A stretch of DNA of 5,105 nt from Phycisphaerales bacterium UBA6054 (GTDB taxonomy: Bacteria; Planctomycetota; Phycisphaerae; Phycisphaerales; UBA1924): the NCBI GenBank assembly GCA_002429045.1, contig DIYM01000149.1:1-5105 (forward strand). Reading direction: 5' to 3'. Shown one piece after another: positions 1 through 5,105 of this stretch. Each line of letters opens with the position of its first letter. The stretch's first letter is position 1. A model generated the notes under the pieces. It did no database searches. It saw nothing but the letters and a program-made list of their open reading frames with translations, and was not told where the DNA came from. The translations under genes were made by a program, and so were the position numbers.

Positions 1-62
1 GGGAGGCAGCAGTGAGGAATATTGGACAATGGGCGGAGGCCTGATCCAGCCATGCCGCGTGC
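1..62 (+). rRNA. 16S rRNA internal fragment (chimeric stub)
   Basis: The first bases match the universally conserved 16S segment that begins inside the classic 341F primer site (GGGAGGCAGCAG). They continue through AATATTGG, CAATGGGCG, GCCTGATCCAGCC and ATGCCGCGTG, about E. coli positions 346-407. The match stops near base 62, where the rRNA should continue towards the GAAG..GGCC stretch and the window instead enters the murJ reading frame on the other strand. No more of a ribosomal operon is present. It is therefore not a functional gene but a stub joined to unrelated sequence. The rRNA identity is seen directly. The end could be a few bases either way because both sides share GCG-rich sequence. 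From memory, the pattern GTGAGGAATATTGGACAATGG resembles Bacteroidota more than Planctomycetota, which typically read GTCGAGAAT here. Confidence 0.93.
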
Positions 63-1395
63 GGGCCGCCCGACGCAGCCACAACAGCTGCACCGTCGCG
101 CACGCCGCCGTCGACCACGCCAGCCCCGCCTCTCGCAGCCACCAGATCAGCACGCAGTTGAGCACCACGTTCACGCCCACCATCGACACCGCGATCCGCA
201 TGGGCGTCGATGTGTCGCCCGCCGCGTAGAACGCCCGCGTGTAGAGCTGGTTCAGCGAGTACGCCCACACCGCCGCCGAGTACCCCAGCAGCACCAGCGA
301 CGCCCGCGTCACGCCCTCGTCGCTGAACCCGTCGCCCATCCCCGAGTACAGCACCGCCACCAGCGGCTCGCGCACCGCGAGCAGCCCGAACGTCGCCGGC
401 AGCCCGATGAACAGGCTCAGCCTGATCCCGCGCCCAAGCGTCGACGCGAACCGACCCGGGTCCTTCGCGTCGCGCGCCAGCACCGGGAACGCCGCCGTCG
501 CGACCGCGATCCCGAACACCCCCAGCGGGAACTGGTACAACCGCTGCGAATAGAACAGGATCGCGTTCGCCTTCCCGTCCAGCGGGTAGTCGAACCCCGC
601 GATCGTCGGCCCCACCCAGTTCGGCCACATCGCGATCAGCGTGTCCACGAAGCTGTTCACCTGCAGCGTGCCCAGCCCGATCAGCACCGGCACCATCCGC
701 CGCAGCATCACGCGCCCGCGATCGCGCACGCCCGACACCGCCCGTGTCCAACGCACCGTCCCCCGCAGCGCCCACAACGACCACAGCACCTGCAACACGC
801 CCGACAGCACCGCCGCCGCCGCGATCGGATACGCCCACGTGCGAGCATCCGCTTCGACGAAGAAGTAGGGCGCCGCCGCGCCGATCACGCACAGGTTCAG
901 CAGGATCGGCGCCGCCGCCCAAGGCCCGAACCGCCCCCTTGCCTGCAGCATCCCGCCCAGGATCGCCGCCACGCAGATCAGCGGCATGAACGGCAGGCAC
1001 ACCATGATCAGCATCAGGCTCAGCGAGCGATCTTCGTCCGCAGGCACCAGCGCCAGCACCGCCGCCAAGCCCAGCTCGACCGCCACGGTGATCACGCCCG
1101 TGATCAACGCCAGCATCCCAACAACGAGCGACGCGAACCGGTCCGCCGCGTCGGGATCCTCATCGCTCAGCGTCGTGTACTCAGGGATGAACGCCGCCGA
1201 CAGGGCTCCTTCGCCGAACAACCGCCGGAACATGTTCGGGATCGCGAACGCCGCGGCGAACGCCGAGCCCACGGCCGTGTCGCCGAACACCCGCACCGTC
1301 ACCAAGTCCCGCATCAGCCCCAACACCCGAGACACCAACGTCAGACCGGCCACCGTCCGCGTATCCCTCCCGAGATCAGACGCCCCGCCGTTCAT
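61..1395 (-). CDS. murJ: MurJ-type lipid II flippase, C-terminus missing
   Basis: This is a multispanning MOP-superfamily protein of the MurJ/MviN family, which moves the undecaprenyl-linked peptidoglycan precursor lipid II across the inner membrane. Starting from the ATG at 1395, about 445 residues are visible; family members usually have about 510-530, so roughly the last 70-90 residues (about two helices) are missing. The N-terminal signature is clear: SRVLGLMRD (residues 22-30), AFAIPNMFRRLFGEGALSAAF (49-69), then FYSQRLYQFPLGVFG (281-295). By alignment from memory, R23, R29, R57 and R285 correspond to the functionally important E. coli arginines R18, R24, R52 and R270. The acidic residue equivalent to E. 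coli D39 is serine (S44) here. The start overlaps the VanZ-like stop as ATGA, implying translational coupling; no clear Shine-Dalgarno sequence is visible. The frame has no stop down to base 1, but below ~62 the sequence is 16S rRNA, so the coding sequence is broken at the junction. A role in flipping another lipid-linked glycan is also possible. Confidence 0.93.
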
Positions 1396-1757
1396 GCCGC
1401 ACCGCCCGACCGCCGCCACCACAGCACCATCGCCACAAGCCCGATCGCCACGCCGCCAGAGTTCGCGACCAGATCCAGCCAGTCGAACTGCCGGTCGAAC
1501 AACGGCTGCGTGGTCTCGTCGAACACCACAAACACCGCCGCCCACACAACCAACCGCTTCGGGCATCGCCCGACCAGCCCGCTCAGACCCAGCAGCACCG
1601 TCCACAGCGAGAACGCGCCGAGATGCACGAACAGATCGGGCCGGGGCACCGGACCCTCGATGGTCACGCCCGGCCAGTGCGTCGCCGTCACGAGCACAGC
1701 CGTGTACACCAGGAACGCGATCAGCATCAGCTTGGAAGCCGGGCCAAGGCGGGGCAT
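1392..1757 (-). CDS. VanZ-like small membrane protein
   Basis: The 121-residue protein has about four hydrophobic segments (roughly residues 9-26, 45-63, 68-80 and 96-114) and ends in a short basic tail. It carries the VanZ-like hallmarks: THWPG after the first helix (26-30), HLGAFSLW at the second (45-52), the acidic DETTQ pair at the end of the third (D80, E81, Q84), and R89, D92, D95 and N99 before the glycine-rich fourth helix. VanZ homologues are envelope proteins named after the teicoplanin-resistance gene; their biochemical activity is not settled, and most chromosomal copies have nothing to do with resistance. The ATG at 1757 lies 2 nt after the ParA stop, and the TGA overlaps the murJ start codon, so it is translated as part of a chain. 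The length is typical of the short single-domain members. Confidence 0.85.
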   Translation of the reverse strand: MPRLGPASKLMLIAFLVYTAVLVTATHWPGVTIEGPVPRPDLFVHLGAFSLWTVLLGLSGLVGRCPKRLVVWAAVFVVFDETTQPLFDRQFDWLDLVANSGGVAIGLVAMVLWWRRSGGAA

Positions 1758-1759
1758 GC

Positions 1760-2680
1760 CTACTCAATCGGCTCGTGCTGCCCCCGGAGCACACGGATCT
1801 CCGCCTCGGAAAGATCGGCGTCGCCCCCCGGGCCGCCCGTGCGTCCCACGGCACGGTCCCACTCGGCCACGACAGACTCGGCCAACTCCCGGTAGTCCGC
1901 CGCACCCGGCGCCCACGGCGCATACTGGAAAATCGTCTGACCGAAGCTCGGGCACTCGGCCAGCTTGATGTTCCGCCGCACCGCCGGGCGGTACACCCGC
2001 GCGTGCGCCCAAGGCTGGCCCGAGTCCCGCTGACCCTCGAAGAACGCCGTCAGATCCTCGACCACCGCCTTGCTGTGGCTCGTCTGGCTGTCGTGCATGC
2101 ACAGCACCACGCCCGCCACCCGCAACTCCCGGTTCACCTGGTCCCGCACGATCCCCACCGTCTCGAGCAGCTTGCCCACACCCTGCAGCGCCAGGAAATG
2201 CGCCTGCATCGGGATAATCACCTCCTGAGCCGCCGCCAGCGCGTTCAGAGTCAGCACACCCAGCCCGGGAGGGCAGTCGATCAGGATGAACTCGTCGTCG
2301 CGACCCGAGCCGGCGATCGCCGACGCCAGCCGCTGATTCCGATCCGCCAGGCCCGACAACTCCGGCTCCGCCGCCGCCAGATCCGTTTCCGACGCCACGA
2401 TCGAAAGCCGATCGTCCACCCCGCGCACGCACGCGTCCAACCCCACAGAGGGGTCCAGCAACAGGTCGTACACGGTCCCCTCGCCGTCACCCTCCCCGAC
2501 CTCGTCGGCACCCACGTGCAGCGTGGCGTGGGCCTGCGGGTCCATGTCGACGATCAGCACCTTCCGCCCGAGCTCGGCGATCCCCGCCGCCAGATTCACC
2601 GCCGTGGTCGTCTTCCCGACCCCGCCCTTCTGGTTCATCAGGGCGATCACGCGAACAGGCTGATTCTGGCTTCCCGGCAT
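1760..2680 (-). CDS. parA: ParA/Soj-family partitioning ATPase, no ParB nearby
   Basis: Starting at the ATG at 2680 gives 306 residues. The deviant Walker A motif KGGVGKTT is at 18-25, with signature lysine K18 and catalytic K23. The Walker A' DMDPQ is at 45-49, and Walker B LIDCPPGLG is at 133-141 (D135). The QAHFLALQGVGKLL block (159-172), RRNIKLAECPSFGQTI and the Y-PW-PGAADYRELA block follow in ParA order. Such ATPases dimerise with ATP on DNA or a surface and form gradients that position cargo (chromosome origins, plasmids, or polar and envelope machines). There is no N-terminal helix-turn-helix, so it is Soj-like rather than P1-like. A ~32-residue charged, glycine-rich C-terminal tail follows W274. 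The start is uncertain: in-frame ATGs at 2713 (weak GGCGGA six bases upstream) and 2734 would add 11 or 18 residues. I prefer 2680 because family members begin shortly before Walker A and a -10-like box sits just upstream. The stop is 2 nt from the VanZ-like start. No ParB or parS is in the window. Confidence 0.9.
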   Translation of the reverse strand: MPGSQNQPVRVIALMNQKGGVGKTTTAVNLAAGIAELGRKVLIVDMDPQAHATLHVGADEVGEGDGEGTVYDLLLDPSVGLDACVRGVDDRLSIVASETDLAAAEPELSGLADRNQRLASAIAGSGRDDEFILIDCPPGLGVLTLNALAAAQEVIIPMQAHFLALQGVGKLLETVGIVRDQVNRELRVAGVVLCMHDSQTSHSKAVVEDLTAFFEGQRDSGQPWAHARVYRPAVRRNIKLAECPSFGQTIFQYAPWAPGAADYRELAESVVAEWDRAVGRTGGPGGDADLSEAEIRVLRGQHEPIE

Positions 2681-2712
2681 GAGATCAGTATAGAGCGAAA
2701 GCCGGGAAGCCA
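2667..2712. repeat. Perfect 12-bp inverted repeat around parA start
   Basis: The plus-strand arm TGGCTTCCCGGC (2667-2678) is exactly complementary to GCCGGGAAGCCA (2701-2712), with a 22-bp spacer (2679-2700). The spacer contains the TATACT box and the first two bases of the ATG at 2680; the G of that ATG lies in the inner end of one arm. The geometry would suit an operator for a dimeric regulator spanning the promoter. Alternatively, in read-through mRNA it forms a GC-rich hairpin whose loop presents the start codon. It is not terminator-like, because the loop is large and no U-tract follows. The symmetry is seen directly; its function is inferred. Confidence 0.7.
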
Positions 2713-2716
2713 TCAG
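2681..2716 (-). promoter_or_regulatory. Candidate parA promoter, possibly leaderless
   Basis: On the minus strand a TATACT hexamer (2692 down to 2687) lies in a short AT-rich island within otherwise GC-rich sequence. A poor -35 match, CTGATG (2716-2711), sits 18 bp upstream. Initiation about seven bases after the -10 box would fall on the A of the ATG at 2680, predicting a leaderless or nearly leaderless parA message. No Shine-Dalgarno sequence precedes that ATG, which fits. If a longer ParA start is used, this stretch would instead be coding. The -10 is a good match and the -35 is weak, so the call is tentative. Confidence 0.4.
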
Positions 2717-2761
2717 GGATCCGCCACCGGGCATCAGGGCCAGAACCCAGATCCACGGCGG

Positions 2762-4126
2762 CTAGTCGCCGATCCCTTCCCTGAGCATCATCTGCTCCTC
2801 GTTGTGCTTGCGACGGGCGATCTTGATCGCGTACACCGCGATGTACGACGCGAACAGGATCGCCAACGCGTAGACGAACCGAGCCCGCACCAGGCTCAAC
2901 GCGACCCCCAGCCCCGCGAACACCACCCCGATCCCGTACAGGATCAAAACCGCGCCCTTCACCCCGGCCCAACGCTTGAGCATGTGGTGCAGGTGGTCGG
3001 CGTCGGGATCCGACATCCGCTTCTTCGCCAGCTTGCGCCGGATGATCGCCAGCATCGTGTCGATGATCGGGATCGCGTAGATGATCAGCCCCGCCGCCAC
3101 CAACGACGTGTTCCCGGTGTCGCCCAGGCTCAGGATCATCACCGCCGCGCAGTAGCCCAGCAGCAACGAACCCGCGTCGCCCAGGAAGATCGTCGCCGGG
3201 TTGAAGTTGTGCGGCAGGAACCCCAGGCACGCCCCGAGCACCGCCAGACAGATGATGATCCGCGGGCCGTCCAGCGGGCCGTCGTCGGACACCGCCAGCC
3301 CCAGCGCGATCACCAGGAACCCGATCGTCGCGATCGAAGTCGTGCCCGTCAGCAACCCGTCCAGCCCGTCGATGAAGTTCGCCGCGTTGCACGCCCCGAG
3401 CACGAACACCGCGATCACCGCCGTGCCCGTCCAGTAGATGATGTCCAGCGTCACCGCGCCGACCCCGAGGACCGGGATCTCGAACGGCAGATCGAACACG
3501 TACACCAACTCGGGGTTGTCCAGCAGCTTGCCCAGCGTCGGCACCAGCACGCCCGCCGCCACCTTCACGCCGATATCGCCCACCGCCAGCGCCGCCGCGG
3601 CGAACAGCTGACCCCCCAGCTTCACCCGCGCCGAGATCCCGTGCACGTCGTCGATCATGCCCACAAGCACGATCACCGTCATCCCGAGCACCACCCACAG
3701 CGGAACCGTGGGCCGATAGATGCCGCCGACCAGGTGCTCGGTGGCATGCTCGTCGATCAGGAACCCGAACCGGTGCGACGCGTACGAGTAGAACAGCCCG
3801 CCCATCAGCCCCAGGAAGACCGCCACCCCACCGAGGTACGCGATGGGCATCTTGTGCAGCTTCCTGGCCTCGTCCGGGCGGTCGATCACGCCCTGCGAGA
3901 TCGCGACCCGCCGGACCAGAGGCGTCGCGAGCAGCGTCACGACAAACGCGACGATGAACACGCCGATGTACCCCTGGAAGATCTCCAGCCTCGACGCCGG
4001 CTCCGCCGCATCGCCGCCGACCGACGCCAGCAACTCCCGCTGCGCCGCGCTCAGCCGCGCGATCTCCTCACCCAACGCCTCGACCCTCGACGTCACCTCG
4101 GCGGGCACAACCGATTCACCAGGCAT
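2762..4126 (-). CDS. wecA: WecA/TagO-type polyprenyl-phosphate GlcNAc-1-phosphate transferase
   Basis: This is an integral membrane transferase that moves a sugar-1-phosphate, usually GlcNAc-1-P, from a UDP-sugar to undecaprenyl phosphate, starting a lipid-linked glycan (O-antigen, teichoic acid, capsule or exopolysaccharide). Starting at the ATG at 4126 gives 454 residues. All family motifs are present: DRPDEARKLH with the following GG (82-100), the Mg-binding GMIDD (D159, D160), NAANFIDGLDGL (247-258), FLPHNFNPATIFLGDAGS (303-320, D317), and the cytoplasmic HLHH loop (378-381) after IIRRKLAKKR. About ten or eleven hydrophobic helices are evident. The HLHH loop and long NAANFIDGLDG favour WecA/TagO over MraY. 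Before the first helix there is a ~50-residue soluble extension with a 4-3 hydrophobic repeat (V11, V15, L18, I22, L25, Q29, L32), suggesting a short coiled coil. The chosen start is 4 nt after the upstream epimerase stop; an alternative ATG at 4174 would overlap that gene by 44 nt and add 16 arginine-rich residues. The actual sugar substrate cannot be read from sequence. Confidence 0.93.
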   Translation of the reverse strand: MPGESVVPAEVTSRVEALGEEIARLSAAQRELLASVGGDAAEPASRLEIFQGYIGVFIVAFVVTLLATPLVRRVAISQGVIDRPDEARKLHKMPIAYLGGVAVFLGLMGGLFYSYASHRFGFLIDEHATEHLVGGIYRPTVPLWVVLGMTVIVLVGMIDDVHGISARVKLGGQLFAAAALAVGDIGVKVAAGVLVPTLGKLLDNPELVYVFDLPFEIPVLGVGAVTLDIIYWTGTAVIAVFVLGACNAANFIDGLDGLLTGTTSIATIGFLVIALGLAVSDDGPLDGPRIIICLAVLGACLGFLPHNFNPATIFLGDAGSLLLGYCAAVMILSLGDTGNTSLVAAGLIIYAIPIIDTMLAIIRRKLAKKRMSDPDADHLHHMLKRWAGVKGAVLILYGIGVVFAGLGVALSLVRARFVYALAILFASYIAVYAIKIARRKHNEEQMMLREGIGD

Positions 4127-4130
4127 CCGC

Positions 4131-5105
4131 TCATCCACGAGCCACCCCGCTCCCGCGGATCTCCGACGCCACATCGGCGATCGTCCGCTCCAGCGGGTGC
4201 CGGATCTCGAAGCCCACCGCGTCCCGCACCCGGCTCAGGTCCGGACGCCGGTGACGCAGGTCCTCGAAGCCCGGCGCGTACGCCTCCTCGTAGGGCACCA
4301 GCTCGATCCGGCTTGAACTCCCGGTGATCTCGATCACCCGCTCGGCCAAACCCCGCACCGAGACCGGCACGTCCGAGCCGACGTTGAACACCCGCCCGTA
4401 GCACGCGGGTGTCTCGACCAACGCCATCACCGCGGGGACCACATCCCGCACGTCGCAGAAGCAACGCGTCTGACGCCCGTCGCCGAACACACGCAGGGGA
4501 GCGCCCTCCAACGCCGACCCGACAAACCTGGGCAGCACCATCCCGTACCGACCACGCTGCCGGGGCCCCACCGTGTTGAAGAACCGCGCCACCACCGTCG
4601 GCAGCCCGCGCGACGCGTGATACCCCAGCGCCAGATGCTCATCCAACGCCTTCGCGTGCGCATACGACCAGCGCGTCACCGTCGTCGAGCCGTACAGCGA
4701 ATCGTCGTCCTCGCTGAACACGCTCGTCCCCGGCTTGCCGTACACCTCGGACGACGACGCGATCAGAGTGGGGGGGCGCCCGTGCCCAGCCAGATGCCGC
4801 AACAGGGCCGACGTCGACTCGACGTTCACCTCGATCGCCCGCACCGGATCCCCGAGCACCAGGTCCACGCCGACCGCCGCGGCCAGATGGAACACCGCGT
4901 CGAACGCCCCGCGACCGCCAAGGCCCCCGATCGCCTCGCTGAGGTCGGCCTCGATGAACTCAAACGAACAACCACCGGCATCCGCGGCGGCACGCAACCC
5001 CGCGACATTCTCGCCCGAGCCCGTCGAGAGATCATCGATCACCGTGAGCGACAGCCCCGGATGCCGCGCCATCAGCGCATGCCCGAGGTGCGAGCCGATA
5101 AACCC
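4131..5105 (-). CDS. NAD-dependent sugar-nucleotide epimerase/dehydratase (SDR), N-terminus cut
   Basis: This is an extended short-chain dehydrogenase/reductase acting on a nucleotide-diphosphate sugar (GalE, UDP-glucuronate decarboxylase or dTDP-glucose dehydratase type). The open frame runs to the right edge. The first visible residues, GFIGSHLGHAL, are the end of the Rossmann GGxGFIGSH motif, so the true start lies just beyond the window and the Met at 5072 is internal. The 324 visible residues include the NAD-ribose acidic pair VIDDLSTG (22-29), FHLAAAVGV (72-80), the catalytic Ser in ASSSEVYG (116-123), and the YxxxK pair WSYAHAK (Y148, K152). Also visible are ARFFNTVGPRQ (173-183), the substrate-binding FGDGRQTRCFCDVRD (207-221) and VPYEEAY (270-276) near the end. 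About 10 residues are missing from a normal ~330-residue protein. The exact reaction cannot be assigned. Placed 4 nt before the WecA-like gene, it probably supplies or modifies the nucleotide sugar for that lipid-linked glycan. A run of seven Gs (4770-4776) does not disturb the frame. Confidence 0.92.
   Translation of the reverse strand, partial: GFIGSHLGHALMARHPGLSLTVIDDLSTGSGENVAGLRAAADAGGCSFEFIEADLSEAIGGLGGRGAFDAVFHLAAAVGVDLVLGDPVRAIEVNVESTSALLRHLAGHGRPPTLIASSSEVYGKPGTSVFSEDDDSLYGSTTVTRWSYAHAKALDEHLALGYHASRGLPTVVARFFNTVGPRQRGRYGMVLPRFVGSALEGAPLRVFGDGRQTRCFCDVRDVVPAVMALVETPACYGRVFNVGSDVPVSVRGLAERVIEITGSSSRIELVPYEEAYAPGFEDLRHRRPDLSRVRDAVGFEIRHPLERTIADVASEIRGSGVARG

Noticed and set aside
1392..1757. 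Glycopeptide-resistance gene vanZ
   Set aside because: Only the family resemblance is present. There are no vanHAX or vanRS genes, and VanZ-like proteins are widespread without a resistance role.
2636..2739. Three copies of CATCAGGG (2636, 2711 and 2732) as a possible direct-repeat regulatory array
   Set aside because: It is only 8 bp, irregularly spaced, and one copy lies within the conserved ParA coding sequence (the LMN before KGG). Chance is the better explanation.
2681..2761. Rho-independent terminator after the WecA-like gene
   Set aside because: The only strong stem has a 22-nt loop and no following U-tract, so it does not have terminator form.
2685..3698. A 337-codon minus-strand frame overlapping the WecA-like gene
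   Set aside because: It is an Arg/Gly-rich shifted-frame shadow of the WecA-like coding sequence, which has all family motifs in its own frame.
986..4327. A 1113-codon plus-strand open frame, and another of 648 codons at 22-1968
   Set aside because: They run antisense to five well-recognised genes. The products are Arg/His/Pro/Gln-rich low-complexity sequence with no domains. Long stop-free antisense frames are expected from strong GC codon bias.
4770..4776. Run of seven Gs in the epimerase gene as a possible frameshift
   Set aside because: The SDR protein reads continuously and with correct motifs (HLAGHGRPPTLIASSSEVYG) across the run, so nothing indicates an indel.

Overview
The window is a GC-rich bacterial segment. 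Apart from the first ~62 bases, it is tightly packed with genes on the minus strand. Read in the direction of transcription (right to left), the order is: (1) a sugar-nucleotide epimerase/dehydratase of the extended SDR family, cut by the right edge; (2) a WecA/TagO-type polyprenyl-phosphate sugar-1-phosphate transferase; (3) a ParA/Soj-type ATPase; (4) a small VanZ-like membrane protein; (5) a MurJ-type lipid II flippase whose C-terminus is lost at the left edge. Gene spacings are 4 nt, 81 nt (48 or 27 nt with longer ParA starts), 2 nt and an ATGA overlap, so this reads as one operon or two closely coupled ones.

Functionally the set is coherent. The epimerase makes or interconverts a nucleotide sugar, the WecA-like enzyme loads a sugar-phosphate onto the undecaprenyl carrier, and MurJ flips lipid-linked wall precursor. 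The VanZ-like protein belongs to a family found around cell-envelope genes. The unexpected member is the ParA ATPase, which has no ParB in view. It may position or time envelope glycan assembly, but that is inference.

The only sizeable non-coding stretch (2681-2761) lies in front of parA. It holds a -10-like TATACT box placed so that the transcript would start at or next to the ATG. That box is framed by a perfect 12-bp inverted repeat (2667-2678 and 2701-2712), the best candidate regulatory element here.

Bases 1-62 are a plus-strand piece of 16S rRNA (about E. coli positions 346-407) joined directly to the truncated 3' part of murJ. This is most simply a mis-join at a contig end, probably from metagenomic assembly. 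It should be kept out of any taxonomic assignment.

The host is a Gram-negative-style, high-GC bacterium. From the protein style I would guess Planctomycetota (Phycisphaerae-like), with low confidence. The 16S stub does not look planctomycete and more resembles Bacteroidota, which also points to a chimera. No RNA genes other than the 16S stub, and no mobile elements, CRISPR arrays or clear rho-independent terminators were seen.
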